Assembly: GCA_964441765.1 (NCBI GenBank)
Contig: CAYTVI010000002.1
Span: 12,341-76,340 of the forward strand
DNA: 64,000 nt
Source of the DNA: Sulfurospirillum sp964441765
Lineage (GTDB): Bacteria; Campylobacterota; Campylobacteria; Campylobacterales; Sulfurospirillaceae
Direction of reading: 5' to 3'
The stretch's first letter is position 1, and each line of letters begins with the position of its first letter. The translations under genes and the position numbers were made by a program. The notes below the pieces were generated by a model, which did no database searches, was not told the DNA's origin, and saw nothing but the letters and a program-made list of their open reading frames with translations. Of the stretch, positions 1 through 9,312 are shown in pieces.

Positions 1-142
1 TGATTTAACGGGGCAAGTATTTGCATTTTTCATCATAGCCGTAGCGGCCAGTGAAGTAGCCGTTGGGCTTGGTCTTCTTATCTTGTGGTATAAACACAAT
101 GGGTCGGTTGATCTTAACAGTTTACAGACGATGAAAGGATAA
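1..142 (+). CDS. nuoK: NADH-quinone oxidoreductase subunit K, C-terminal end (partial)
   Basis: The window opens inside a reading frame whose last 46 codons are visible, from base 2 to a TAA at 140-142. The peptide contains FAFFIIAVAASEVAVGLGLL followed by a short polar tail (WYKHNGSVDLNSL), the typical last helix and tail of NuoK, the small three-helix membrane subunit of complex I. nuoL starts four bases after the stop, the standard nuoK-nuoL order. The N-terminal half lies outside the window. Identification rests on the C-terminal pattern plus context. Confidence 0.9.
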   Translation, partial: DLTGQVFAFFIIAVAASEVAVGLGLLILWYKHNGSVDLNSLQTMKG

Positions 143-146
143 GCAC

Positions 147-2003
147 ATGGAAAAATACCTTTATATTGCTCTATTTGCTCCTCTTGCAAGTTCACTGTTT
201 GTTGCCTTGTTTGCCGCACGCCCAAAGATGCTTTTTACAGGGATTGTTGCTTCGATGCTTATTGCGCTTTCGATGGTTGCATCGTTTATTTTACTGATAG
301 ATGTTAACACGTACGGACCTTTACATGTAAATATGATGGACTGGATTAGTGCAGGTAATTTAGTGATTCCTTTTGGCTTTGTGGTGGATGAGGTTTCGGT
401 CATTATGATGGTGACGGTGACACTGGTTTCAACCATCGTTCATATCTATTCTATTGGTTATATGGATCATGATAAGAGTTTTAATCGCTTTTTCTCTTAC
501 CTCTCTGCTTTCGTTTTTTCGATGATGATTTTGGTAATGAGCGATAACTTTGTAGGTCTTTTCATTGGTTGGGAAGGTGTAGGGCTTTGTTCGTGGTTAC
601 TCATTGGTTTTTGGTATCACAAACACTCAGCGTCTTGGGCTGCGAATGAAGCATTTATTATGAACCGAATTGCCGATCTTGGTATGCTCATGGGACTTTT
701 CCTTATCTACTGGAATGTGGGTTCATTTCAATATGATGATGTTTTTGCCAGTGTTAAAGAGTTAGACCCTACGATTGTTGTGATGATAGGCATCTTTTTA
801 TTTATCGGTGCGATGGGTAAATCAGCACAGTTTCCTCTCCACACATGGCTAGCGGACGCGATGGAAGGTCCAACACCCGTTTCTGCACTCATTCATGCGG
901 CAACGATGGTAACAGCAGGGGTTTATTTGGTCATTCGTGCAGGAGAGCTTTACAGTTTAATTCCTGAAGTGGGTTTTGCCATTGCCTCACTGGGTGCTTT
1001 TGTTGCTCTATTTGCTGCTTCGATGGCGCTTGTCAATAATGACCTTAAACGTATTATTGCGTATTCAACCCTTTCGCAACTGGGGTATATGTTTGTCGCA
1101 GCGGGTCTTGGTGCGTATTGGATAGCACTTTTCCATCTTATGACACACGCTTTCTTTAAATCGTTGTTATTCTTGGGTGCTGGTAACGTGATGCATGCCA
1201 TGCATGATGAGCTTAACATCAAAAAAATGGGTGGCTTGTACGGTTCGATGAAGGCAACCGCCATTTTGATGAGTGTGGCTTCAGTAGCCCTTGCAGGTAT
1301 TTATCCGTTTGCTGGCTTTTTCTCAAAAGATAAAATCTTAGAAGTGGCCTTTAATGAAGGGGCTTATTTCTTATGGTTTGCACTTTTTATTGGTGCAGGA
1401 CTTACCGCATTTTACAGCTTCCGTTTAGTCATGTTGGTATTTTTTGGCGAAAAAGAGTATAAAAAATTTGGACTTCATCCGCATGAAGCACAGCCATTTG
1501 TCATTTATGCCTTGCTTCCTTTAGGACTTTTAGCCATTGTGGCAGGATTTTTTGAGCATGCATTTCATGGTTTTACAACAAAATTGTTACGTAATTATGA
1601 AATTACTATTGCGCATGGAACAGAGGTGGTCTTAATCGCAGCCACATTAGGTATTGCTCTTAGTGGTATTGCTTTTGCGGTTTATAAATATAAACGTGGT
1701 GGTTTTTCAAAATCTTTGGAAGAGGGTTTCTTGTATAAGTTGTTGAGCAATCAATACTATATTCCTTTGGCGTATGAGCGTTTTATTATGCGTCCATTTA
1801 CAACGCTTTCACACTTTATGTGGGAAAAAATTGATATGAAAATAGTCGATGCAACCGTTGATATGATAGCGCGCGTCTTGTACCAGACAGGGCACAATGC
1901 ACGTAAATTGCAAAGTGGTAACCTCTCTGATATGTTACGATGGATGGTTGTGGGTATGGTTGTCCTACTTGTGTTTGCCATCTTTTACAGACCCATGGTA
2001 TAG
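147..2003 (+). CDS. nuoL: NADH-quinone oxidoreductase subunit L
   Basis: A 618-residue polytopic membrane protein, the distal antiporter-like proton-pumping subunit of respiratory complex I. It carries the proton-translocating core with the stretch around GPTPVSALIHAATMVTAGVY, the broken helix with HAFFKSLLFLGAG, and a C-terminal extension that in the family includes the lateral helix. The length is normal. ATG 147 follows the nuoK stop by four bases. It sits in the order nuoK-L-M-N. A TTTACATGTAAA palindrome lies inside the gene at 320-331, read as Leu-His-Val-Asn. Confidence 0.97.
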   Translation: MEKYLYIALFAPLASSLFVALFAARPKMLFTGIVASMLIALSMVASFILLIDVNTYGPLHVNMMDWISAGNLVIPFGFVVDEVSVIMMVTVTLVSTIVHIYSIGYMDHDKSFNRFFSYLSAFVFSMMILVMSDNFVGLFIGWEGVGLCSWLLIGFWYHKHSASWAANEAFIMNRIADLGMLMGLFLIYWNVGSFQYDDVFASVKELDPTIVVMIGIFLFIGAMGKSAQFPLHTWLADAMEGPTPVSALIHAATMVTAGVYLVIRAGELYSLIPEVGFAIASLGAFVALFAASMALVNNDLKRIIAYSTLSQLGYMFVAAGLGAYWIALFHLMTHAFFKSLLFLGAGNVMHAMHDELNIKKMGGLYGSMKATAILMSVASVALAGIYPFAGFFSKDKILEVAFNEGAYFLWFALFIGAGLTAFYSFRLVMLVFFGEKEYKKFGLHPHEAQPFVIYALLPLGLLAIVAGFFEHAFHGFTTKLLRNYEITIAHGTEVVLIAATLGIALSGIAFAVYKYKRGGFSKSLEEGFLYKLLSNQYYIPLAYERFIMRPFTTLSHFMWEKIDMKIVDATVDMIARVLYQTGHNARKLQSGNLSDMLRWMVVGMVVLLVFAIFYRPMV

Positions 2004-2015
2004 GAGAGTAGGATT

Positions 2016-3542
2016 ATGGAACATATATTATCATTGATGGTTTTTTTCCCAGCAATTGCTGTTTTGCTAGGTTTTATGGTCAATAAGGAGAGTATTCGTG
2101 CTTATGGTATCGGTGTAAGTGCTATTGAGTTTTTGCTCAGTATCATTCTTTGGATTGCTTTTGATCCAAACAATGCAGGATATCAATTTGTTGAATTTTT
2201 TCCTTTGATTCCAAGCTATGGGATGAGTTATTATTTAGGAGTGGATGGTATTTCGTTATTTTTAGTTATTTTAACGACATTTATTACGATGATTTCATTT
2301 ATCGCTTTGAGTGTTGAAAAAGATATCAAAAATCTTATTTTGACCGTGTTATTTTTAGAAATGACGATGGTGGGTGTTTTTGTTATTTTGGACATCATTT
2401 GGTTCTATGCCTTTTGGGAACTCTCTTTGGTTCCAATGCTCTACATCATTGGTGCATGGGGAAGTGCAAGACGGGTTTATGCCGCAATCAAGTTTTTCCT
2501 TTATACTTTTGCAGGCTCTATTTTGATGCTTATAGGTATTTTGTATATGGGATATTTGTATCAAGAAGCAACAGGCGTTTGGAGTTTTGCTTTACCTGAT
2601 TGGTACATGTTACAAATTCCCTTTGATACACAATTATGGCTCTTTGGAGCATTTTTCTTAGCCTTCGCGATTAAGGTTCCTATGTTTCCATTTCATACAT
2701 GGTTACCTTATGCACATGGTCAAGCACCGACGATTGGTTCTATTATCCTTGCGGCTGTTCTGTTAAAGATGGGAAGTTATGGTTTTGTTCGTTTTTCACT
2801 CCCACTTTTTCCTGATGCCTCGGTCTATTTTTTAATGCCTATTGCTATCATCGCGATTATTATGGTGATTTATGCAGCGATGATAGCGTATGCGCAAGAA
2901 GATATGAAACAAGTGATAGCGTATAGCTCAATCTCTCATATGGGCATTGTCGTTCTTGGTACGTTTGCCATGAATGCGGAAGGGATTACAGGTTCTATCT
3001 TTTTAATGCTAAGTCATGGAATTGTGAGCGGTGCTTTGTTTATGTTGGTAGGTGTTATTTACGATAGACGACATACAAAATTGATGAGTGATTTTGGAGG
3101 ATTGGCACAGGTAATGCCAAATTTTGCCACCGTTTATGGCATCATGTTGATGGCTTCTGTTGGACTTCCTTTAACCATTGGATTTGTAGGGGAGTTTTTG
3201 TCATTAGCAGGGTTTTATCGCATCAATTGGGTGATGAGTCTGTTAGCAGGAACAGGCATTATTTTAGGAGCAGTGTATATGCTAGTATTGTATAAACGCT
3301 CCTTCTTTGGGCAAGTGGTTCATGAAGAAAACAAAACACTTAAAGATTTAAATGCTAAAGAGTTAACGGCATTGATTCCACTGGTTGCATTGGTCGTTTT
3401 ATTAGGTGTCTATCCAAAGCCGGTACTTAGTACAATTGATATGAGTGTGCAAAAAATGTTAAGCTTGATGGAGCAAAAAGCCACTGAGCCAAGTACGAAA
3501 GAGCTTATCATTAAAGCGAACACCATAGGAGGAACAAAATAA
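2016..3542 (+). CDS. nuoM: NADH-quinone oxidoreductase subunit M
   Basis: A 508-residue multi-spanning membrane protein of complex I and the second antiporter-like subunit. Family hallmarks seen are LPYAHGQAPTIGSIILAAVL, the conserved Glu in FWELSLVPMLYIIG, and the loop AYSSISHMGIVVLG. ATG 2016 is preceded by GGAGAGTAGG, a good ribosome site. Its TAA overlaps the next gene's ATG (TAATG), so nuoN is translationally coupled. It pumps protons in the inner membrane, driven by quinone reduction. Nothing is odd in length or residues. Confidence 0.97.
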   Translation: MEHILSLMVFFPAIAVLLGFMVNKESIRAYGIGVSAIEFLLSIILWIAFDPNNAGYQFVEFFPLIPSYGMSYYLGVDGISLFLVILTTFITMISFIALSVEKDIKNLILTVLFLEMTMVGVFVILDIIWFYAFWELSLVPMLYIIGAWGSARRVYAAIKFFLYTFAGSILMLIGILYMGYLYQEATGVWSFALPDWYMLQIPFDTQLWLFGAFFLAFAIKVPMFPFHTWLPYAHGQAPTIGSIILAAVLLKMGSYGFVRFSLPLFPDASVYFLMPIAIIAIIMVIYAAMIAYAQEDMKQVIAYSSISHMGIVVLGTFAMNAEGITGSIFLMLSHGIVSGALFMLVGVIYDRRHTKLMSDFGGLAQVMPNFATVYGIMLMASVGLPLTIGFVGEFLSLAGFYRINWVMSLLAGTGIILGAVYMLVLYKRSFFGQVVHEENKTLKDLNAKELTALIPLVALVVLLGVYPKPVLSTIDMSVQKMLSLMEQKATEPSTKELIIKANTIGGTK

Positions 3543-5029
3543 TGTTAGAGCCTATTTCTATTAATGTTGCTGCGCTTAATTTACCAGCACTTCTTCCTAT
3601 GGCTATTTTGGCGTTAGGTGCTTTGGCAATTATTGTTGCAGACTTGGCGGTCAAAGGACTGAATCGTAGCTTTTTTACCATGATAGGTGTTTTATTTATC
3701 ATTCTTGATTTAGGAGCTGTTATTGGATTTAATGGACCGGTAAGAGGATTTTTTGATGTTCTTTTAGTCGATGGTATTGCAACGCTTGCACAGATTATTA
3801 TTTTAGTAGCATCAGCTTTTTTCTTGCCTTTATCACTCAGTCATCGCCATTTTAGAGAATTTGAAATGGCAGAGTTTTATGCACTCTTTTTATTTATGAT
3901 TGTAGGCTTCCAATTTATGGTGGTCAGTGATAATCTTATTTTGATTTTTATTGGACTTGAAACGTCAAGTTTAGCACTTTACACGCTTATCGCAATGCAT
4001 AATCGTGCAAAGGCCTTTGAAGCAGCCATTAAATATTTTACAATGGGCGCACTTGCGGCAGGGTTATATGCTCTTTCTGCATTGATTTTTTATGCATTAA
4101 CAGGAAGTGTTGAGATCCATCAAATCGAAGAAGTACTTTTAGCGCGAGACTTTGAGCCATTGGTCGGTGTTCTTGCCGCAACGGTCTTTATGGTAGGAGC
4201 CTTAGGATTTAAACTCTCTTTAGTGCCATCGCACACATGGACGCCTGATGTGTACGAAGGGAGTTCAGCTCCATTGGCTGGGTATATGGCAGTCGTTCCA
4301 AAAATTGCAGGATTTGTTGTTGCGATGCGTTTGTTTGAGATGATTGTACTCTCAGGTGTTGTATGGCTAGAGCAAGCTCTTTATGTGCTTGTGGTCTTAA
4401 CCATGACGTTAGCAAATATCACAGCGTTAGTGCAAGAAGATGTTAAACGAATGCTCGCTTTTAGCTCCATCTCTCACGCAGGTTCGATGATGGCAGCTAT
4501 CTTAATAGGTACGACGCAAGCGAATACAGCACTTTTTATGTACTGGACACTTTTTATGTTTACAAATCTTGGTGCCTTTACGATGTTGTGGATTGTAAGA
4601 CATCGTAAAAATCTTTGGGATGAGCGTTATCAGCATCCCTTTACGAAATTCTCTGGAATGATTAAAGTTATGCCTATTATGGCAACGATTATGGCAATTT
4701 TCATGTTTGCCCTAGCAGGTATGCCACCTTTTTCAGTTTTTTGGGGGAAATTATATCTCTTAAGTGCAGCTATTAATGCGGGCTTTATTTTCCTTGCGAT
4801 TATTATGGTAATTAACAGTGCGATTGCTGTTTATTATTATATGAAGTTGGTCGTGTATATGTTTTTAAAAGAACCTGTGACTGACGATGCACGAATTTAT
4901 AGCACAAACGCCTCAACACCGTTAAAGGCTATTGTTGGGTTTGCCGCGATGATAACGGTCTTTGCTATTTTATTTGTCGAACCATTACTAGGTATTATCA
5001 CAAAATATGTTTCAGTAAGTGGTTTTTAA
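3542..5029 (+). CDS. nuoN: NADH-quinone oxidoreductase subunit N
   Basis: A 495-residue membrane protein, the third antiporter-like subunit of complex I. Signature stretches are GFKLSLVPSHTWTPDVYEGS, where the quinone-side family motif FHxWxPDVYEG is recognisable, and AFSSISHAGSMMAA. The ATG overlaps the nuoM stop by one base. It is the last gene of the nuo operon: a strong hairpin terminator follows at 5032-5054, and the next gene has its own -10 box. Confidence 0.96.
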   Translation: MLEPISINVAALNLPALLPMAILALGALAIIVADLAVKGLNRSFFTMIGVLFIILDLGAVIGFNGPVRGFFDVLLVDGIATLAQIIILVASAFFLPLSLSHRHFREFEMAEFYALFLFMIVGFQFMVVSDNLILIFIGLETSSLALYTLIAMHNRAKAFEAAIKYFTMGALAAGLYALSALIFYALTGSVEIHQIEEVLLARDFEPLVGVLAATVFMVGALGFKLSLVPSHTWTPDVYEGSSAPLAGYMAVVPKIAGFVVAMRLFEMIVLSGVVWLEQALYVLVVLTMTLANITALVQEDVKRMLAFSSISHAGSMMAAILIGTTQANTALFMYWTLFMFTNLGAFTMLWIVRHRKNLWDERYQHPFTKFSGMIKVMPIMATIMAIFMFALAGMPPFSVFWGKLYLLSAAINAGFIFLAIIMVINSAIAVYYYMKLVVYMFLKEPVTDDARIYSTNASTPLKAIVGFAAMITVFAILFVEPLLGIITKYVSVSGF

Positions 5030-5031
5030 TG

Positions 5032-5054
5032 CAAGGGGTTTTTCTAACCCCTTG
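5032..5054 (+). terminator. Intrinsic terminator of the nuo operon
   Basis: A nine-base-pair stem CAAGGGGTT / AACCCCTTG with loop TTTCT is followed directly by TCTATTTTT. It starts two bases after the nuoN stop codon. The T-tract doubles as the T-rich region upstream of the pflA -10 box. Confidence 0.85.
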
Positions 5055-5065
5055 TCTATTTTTGC

Positions 5066-5071
5066 TATAAT
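5066..5071 (+). promoter_or_regulatory. -10 box for pflA
   Basis: A perfect TATAAT preceded by TTTTTGC, the T-rich plus -10 arrangement known for sigma-70 promoters in Campylobacter and Helicobacter. It ends six bases before the pflA ATG at 5078, so transcription from it should start at or next to the start codon. Confidence 0.6.
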
Positions 5072-5077
5072 GTAACT

Positions 5078-7471
5078 ATGAAATTCATTATAGCCCTCCT
5101 CATTTTATCAGCGCAACTTTTTGCATTGACCATTGTTCTGAACAGTGGTAAAGAGAGTAAAATCAATTATGCTATTTTACATCTTATGGATACACAACCT
5201 TTTACCTGTGAAACCATTCCTGATGCTTTAGAAAAGAAGCGTTATTTGTGTAAAGCGGATCATCCTTTCAACAAGCCGATTGAACCTAAAAAAATGAAAT
5301 TTGCAGAGCTCTCTTTTTATGCGAAAGAAGGCTCATTTTATATGGCGATTGAGCCAAAGATTGATTCCAAACTGATTCCTGTTGAAGATACTTTGTATGA
5401 AGCAACAGAGGTTCTAACCAAACCTAAAGCCAAACAGTATCGACACTGGATGATTTTGTTGCAAGAAGAGCCTTTGTATAAAGATAAAGTGGTTCAAGAT
5501 GGGCTTAATTTTCCTATTGTTTTTGAAAAATACCAAAAACCTTATATTGGAGCTCTTGATTTAAATGGAGCGCCTATCTCTTATGCACAAAGTAAAGATA
5601 TTGGGCTTTACTTGGATATGAAGCGTTTGTACGAAAAGGGAGATTATGCAGGAGTTGTTGATGCTGCTTCTAGAGTACTCGAGGCATTTCCTCTTTCCAT
5701 CTTTCGCAGTGAAATTGAACTGTATGCTATGCGCGCAATGGATAAACTCTTAAGCTCTAAAGGCGAAGAAAAAGATGCGGTTTTGTTTGATGAAGAAGCG
5801 ATTATTGCCATTGCAAAACGTTGGACAAAAGAGTTTACAAGCGATGAAAATCTTCCCGAAGTCTTTATGCTCATGACTAAATCTTATTTGAAATTAAACT
5901 CCAAAGCAGATGCTAACTATTTCATTGATATTTTGGTCAGTGAACATCCTGAAAGTCCTTATACAAAAAAAGCTATTTTATTTTTTGCCGATACATTGCT
6001 TCCTACTAAAGAGAAAGAAAAAGCACTTAAACTTTATTTGGATGTGCTTTACAGTGTTAAGGATATTGACATCGCTTCAGAAGCGGCAATTCGTTTGAGC
6101 GATTATCAAATTGATGTAGGTAAAATCCAAGAAGCCAAAGAGTATTTACTAAAAGTTCTCAATGTCAATGCCAATTTCCTTCTGAAAGATAAAGAGGCTT
6201 CTTATACCTTAGCCAAACGTTTACATGACCATAAGCTCTATGATGTTGCGGCGCGTATTTTAGATATGATTGTGGAGCACACGCCAAAAACAGATGAAAA
6301 AAGAGAGTCTCTTCTAAAAGAAAACGGTGATTGGCATGCGAAAGCAGGAGATGTTGAAAAAGCACACAAACTCTATCAAGAGTATTTAGATACCTATCGC
6401 AATGGTGGTGAATATGTTGATGAGGTCAAAGAGCGTTTGGATGAACTCTTTTTTAAACGCACTGAAAATAATGAGACGGTACTTGCGAATTATTATGATA
6501 AATTGATTGAAAATTACACGACCAATGCCATTGGTGAAAAAGCTTTAATAGAAAAAGCAAAACTGCTTTTAAAACAAGGTGAATTTAAAAAAGTATTAGA
6601 ATTAGAAGAGAGTTTGCTTAAAGCTTCTGATGCACATGGTGTCAAACCAGAAGAACTGATTTACGAAGCCGCCAAGGCACAAGCCCTTAAAGAACTTGAA
6701 AAAGGTGCCTGTCAAGAAGTCGTTGGATTGGTTGAACAGTACAAGTTACATATTGAGGGTGTCGCTTACGAAGAGAAGCTTTTTGGCTGTTTTATGCGAT
6801 TGGCTAGATATGAAAGAGCAAAAGAGATGAGCGTTTTACATGTAAAAGATGCGAAGCTTGATAGCCGTTTTGCGTGGACGCAGCGTCATACCAATGTTCT
6901 GTTTAAATTAGGCAAACATCAAGAAGTAAGAGCCCTCAAAGAGGATCTTCAAACAATGGCAAAAACACTTAAAACAAGCATCAATCTTGAAGTGTTACGC
7001 GATTTATTTTTCAGTAACATTGCGTTAAAACACTCTGATGAAGCTTTAGCAATTTTGCAAGTGGTTGAAGAGCGTTACCCTAACACTTTTACGACGATTG
7101 ATTTACACAATGAAATCATTAAAATCGCGAGTGAATCTAAAAACGATCTTTTACTTATCAGCCATGCACAAAAGATTTTAGCGCTTCAAAAGCAGTTTAA
7201 GTCATTTCCTCTTTCTCCAATGATAGAGTTTAATTACATTGAAGCGCTCAAACGTTTGAGCCGAGATAAAGAAGCTTTAGAGGTAATACAATCGATTCCA
7301 CAAGAACGTATGGCACCCAAAGATAAAATCAGACTTTTCTACTATGCAGGAGAACTGAGTTTGAAACTAGGGGAAAATGAAAAAGCAAAAGGCTATTTTA
7401 CTCAGTGTGTTGAAAACAATGAGACGAGTTCATGGAAAACTATCTGTCAAGAAAATTTAAAACTCTTTTAA
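5078..7471 (+). CDS. pflA: PflA-like TPR-repeat protein, flagellar motor disk component
   Basis: A 797-residue exported protein with an N-terminal signal peptide (MKFIIALLILSAQLFA). A roughly 180-residue N-terminal domain is followed by helical TPR-like repeats to the end. In C. jejuni, as I recall, pflA (about 788 residues) directly follows nuoN and encodes a periplasmic protein of the flagellar motor's disk complex, needed for rotation. Size, architecture and position all match, so orthology is likely, but it is inferred without an alignment. The start is fixed by the signal peptide. It overlaps the end of convergent miaA by 15 bases. A TTTACATGTAAA copy lies at 6835-6846. Confidence 0.8.
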   Translation: MKFIIALLILSAQLFALTIVLNSGKESKINYAILHLMDTQPFTCETIPDALEKKRYLCKADHPFNKPIEPKKMKFAELSFYAKEGSFYMAIEPKIDSKLIPVEDTLYEATEVLTKPKAKQYRHWMILLQEEPLYKDKVVQDGLNFPIVFEKYQKPYIGALDLNGAPISYAQSKDIGLYLDMKRLYEKGDYAGVVDAASRVLEAFPLSIFRSEIELYAMRAMDKLLSSKGEEKDAVLFDEEAIIAIAKRWTKEFTSDENLPEVFMLMTKSYLKLNSKADANYFIDILVSEHPESPYTKKAILFFADTLLPTKEKEKALKLYLDVLYSVKDIDIASEAAIRLSDYQIDVGKIQEAKEYLLKVLNVNANFLLKDKEASYTLAKRLHDHKLYDVAARILDMIVEHTPKTDEKRESLLKENGDWHAKAGDVEKAHKLYQEYLDTYRNGGEYVDEVKERLDELFFKRTENNETVLANYYDKLIENYTTNAIGEKALIEKAKLLLKQGEFKKVLELEESLLKASDAHGVKPEELIYEAAKAQALKELEKGACQEVVGLVEQYKLHIEGVAYEEKLFGCFMRLARYERAKEMSVLHVKDAKLDSRFAWTQRHTNVLFKLGKHQEVRALKEDLQTMAKTLKTSINLEVLRDLFFSNIALKHSDEALAILQVVEERYPNTFTTIDLHNEIIKIASESKNDLLLISHAQKILALQKQFKSFPLSPMIEFNYIEALKRLSRDKEALEVIQSIPQERMAPKDKIRLFYYAGELSLKLGENEKAKGYFTQCVENNETSSWKTICQENLKLF

Positions 7472-8356
7472 CACTTTTTCAACCAGAGGTTTAAGTATCT
7501 CAAGAGGTGCTTTAATGTGTGGGGGAAATTGTGATGTGTTAAAAGTACGTTGGCGTTTGGCTAACTGTAGCGTGTGTGTTGCAATTTTTTCTTCGAGCTC
7601 TTTTAGGGTATAAATACCGTCAAAATAATCCAATACTTCTTTAATACCAATTGCTTTCATACATTGTGGTGCACGTGAATAGTTTTTTTCCAGATGAAAA
7701 ATCTCCTCAATTAAGCCTTGTTCAAACATCAAATGGGTACGTTTTTGCACGCGTTGTATTAAGATATCTTTGGGTGTTTCAATCTCAAACAGTAAGAAAT
7801 CTTTTAAAAGAGCAGGTTGTTTGGCATGACGAAGATAGTCTGATGGCGTTTGTTGTGTGGCGATAAAAATTTCAAGCCATTTTTCAATGCGGTAGCGATC
7901 AGTAGAGGCTATCTTTTGTGCATAAAGAGGGTCGTGTTCACACATAAGGGCATAAGAAGCCTCTAAATCAAGCAGTTTTTGAGCAATGATTGTTTTTACA
8001 TGTAAAGAAAGTTCAGGTCTAAGGCTTAGTCCTTCCATCATTGCTTTGAGGTAAAACCCTGTTCCTCCAACAATAATGAGATTTTTTTTATGGGAAAGTG
8101 CATATGTTTTTGCTTGAGAATAGAGTTCAAAAAACATCGTCACATCAAAGTGTTCATTGGGCAAAAGAACATCAATACCAAAATGGACAATTCCATGACG
8201 TTCTTCTAGTGAGGGTTTGGCGGAAGCAATATCGATATGTGTATAAATGCTTAGTGAATCTAATGAGAGGATAATAGCGTTGTATTCAAGGGCTAAATCG
8301 ATGGAAAGTGCGGTTTTTCCTGAAGCAGTTGGCCCTAAAATCGCAATCGTTTTCAC
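7457..8356 (-). CDS. miaA: tRNA dimethylallyltransferase
   Basis: A 299-residue enzyme that adds a dimethylallyl group to the N6 of A37 in tRNAs reading UNN codons. The P-loop GPTASGKT is at residues 8-15, then SLDSLSIY (family DSxQxY region), GGTGFYLKAM, and a C-terminal basic segment with KRQRTFNTSQFP matching the family's tRNA-binding RQxTW region. The start is GTG (complement of 8354-8356). A minus-strand TATAAT is at 8381-8386. It is transcribed convergently to pflA with overlapping ends and divergently from the prenyltransferase gene. Confidence 0.95.
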   Translation of the reverse strand: MKTIAILGPTASGKTALSIDLALEYNAIILSLDSLSIYTHIDIASAKPSLEERHGIVHFGIDVLLPNEHFDVTMFFELYSQAKTYALSHKKNLIIVGGTGFYLKAMMEGLSLRPELSLHVKTIIAQKLLDLEASYALMCEHDPLYAQKIASTDRYRIEKWLEIFIATQQTPSDYLRHAKQPALLKDFLLFEIETPKDILIQRVQKRTHLMFEQGLIEEIFHLEKNYSRAPQCMKAIGIKEVLDYFDGIYTLKELEEKIATHTLQLAKRQRTFNTSQFPPHIKAPLEILKPLVEKVLKEF

Positions 8357-8380
8357 TCTTTTTCTCCCATTTTTTGGGCA

Positions 8381-8386
8381 ATTATA
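8381..8386 (-). promoter_or_regulatory. -10 box for miaA
   Basis: TATAAT on the minus strand (ATTATA on the plus strand), 25 bases upstream of the GTG start of miaA, with T-rich sequence upstream on that strand. Confidence 0.5.
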
Positions 8387-8408
8387 ACACTTTTAAAGGG
8401 TTTTGTTG

Positions 8409-8414
8409 TAAAAT
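8409..8414 (+). promoter_or_regulatory. -10 box for the UbiA-family prenyltransferase gene
   Basis: TAAAAT preceded by TTTTGTTG, about 27 bases before the TTG start at 8442. It fits the T-rich Campylobacterota promoter pattern. Confidence 0.45.
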
Positions 8415-8441
8415 CTGAGCACTTCAATACAAAGGGATGCC

Positions 8442-9311
8442 TTGCAACGTTTTTGGTCAAGACTTCATGATATCAATGAACTCATCATGTTTAAACATTC
8501 TGTTTTTTCATTGCCTTTTATTTTTATCGCAATGATTGTGGCATCAAAAGCCCAAGATGATTCACCATGGTTTGGTTTTAAGCTTCTCGTTTTAGGACTC
8601 TTAGCCGCCGTGAGTGCGCGTAATTTTGCGATGGGGTTTAATCGTTATGCTGATCGTGACATCGATAAGCACAATCCTCGCACAGCCAATCGTCCGAGTG
8701 TGGATGGGCGTATAGGAGTACGAAATATGGAATTTTTTATTGGATTAAATGCTCTTATTTTTATAGGAGTTGCGTATCTGATTAATGATTTAGCATTTGC
8801 TTTAGCGGTTCCTATTTTGATTGTATTGGGGGGCTATTCGCTCTTTAAGCGTTTTTCGCCGTATGCGCATCTTATCTTAGGGGTTTCACTTGGACTAGCT
8901 CCCATTGCAGGCGTTGTGGCAGTACAAGAAGCCATTCCGTTATGGGCAGTTTTACTTTCCTTAGGCGTGATGTTTTGGGTAGCAGGATTTGATTTGCTCT
9001 ACTCGTTACAAGATATGGAATACGATAAAGAAAATGGGCTTTTCTCCATCCCTTCTCAATTTGGTAAGGAAGCAACCTTTTTTATCTCTCGTCTTTTTCA
9101 TGCACAAACTATTTTATTTTGGTTTTTATTTATCATGAGTGCTAATTTAGGCTTTATGGCGTATGTGGGTGTTTTCGTTTCGGCAATTATTTTGTGGTTT
9201 GAGCATCGTATTGTTTTGAAAGATTTTACAAAAATTGATCGCGCTTTTTTCACACTCAATGGCTATTTGGGCATTATCTTTTTTATTTTTATTTTGATTG
9301 ATAGGCTCTAG
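8442..9311 (+). CDS. mqnP: UbiA-family polyprenyltransferase, probably menaquinone (futalosine pathway) MqnP
   Basis: A 289-residue membrane prenyltransferase with about eight helices. The first Asp-rich motif is NRYADRDIDKHNPRTANRP (N67, D71, D75) and the second is DLLYSLQDMEYDKE. Campylobacterota make menaquinone by the futalosine route, and the UbiA homologue there is usually MqnP, so that role is favoured over ubiquinone synthesis. The start is TTG 8442 with AAAGGGA just upstream. The nearby ATG at 8437 is out of frame, so TTG is preferred. It is followed after one base by the next gene. Confidence 0.8.
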   Translation: MQRFWSRLHDINELIMFKHSVFSLPFIFIAMIVASKAQDDSPWFGFKLLVLGLLAAVSARNFAMGFNRYADRDIDKHNPRTANRPSVDGRIGVRNMEFFIGLNALIFIGVAYLINDLAFALAVPILIVLGGYSLFKRFSPYAHLILGVSLGLAPIAGVVAVQEAIPLWAVLLSLGVMFWVAGFDLLYSLQDMEYDKENGLFSIPSQFGKEATFFISRLFHAQTILFWFLFIMSANLGFMAYVGVFVSAIILWFEHRIVLKDFTKIDRAFFTLNGYLGIIFFIFILIDRL

Positions 9312-9312
9312 C

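Noticed and set aside
2355..2599. Small open frames on either strand inside nuoM and other large genes
   Set aside because: They are shadows of well-supported genes with no ribosome site or recognisable product.
8437..8439. ATG at 8437 as the prenyltransferase start
   Set aside because: It is out of frame with the coding sequence, whose frame is fixed by the UbiA motifs.
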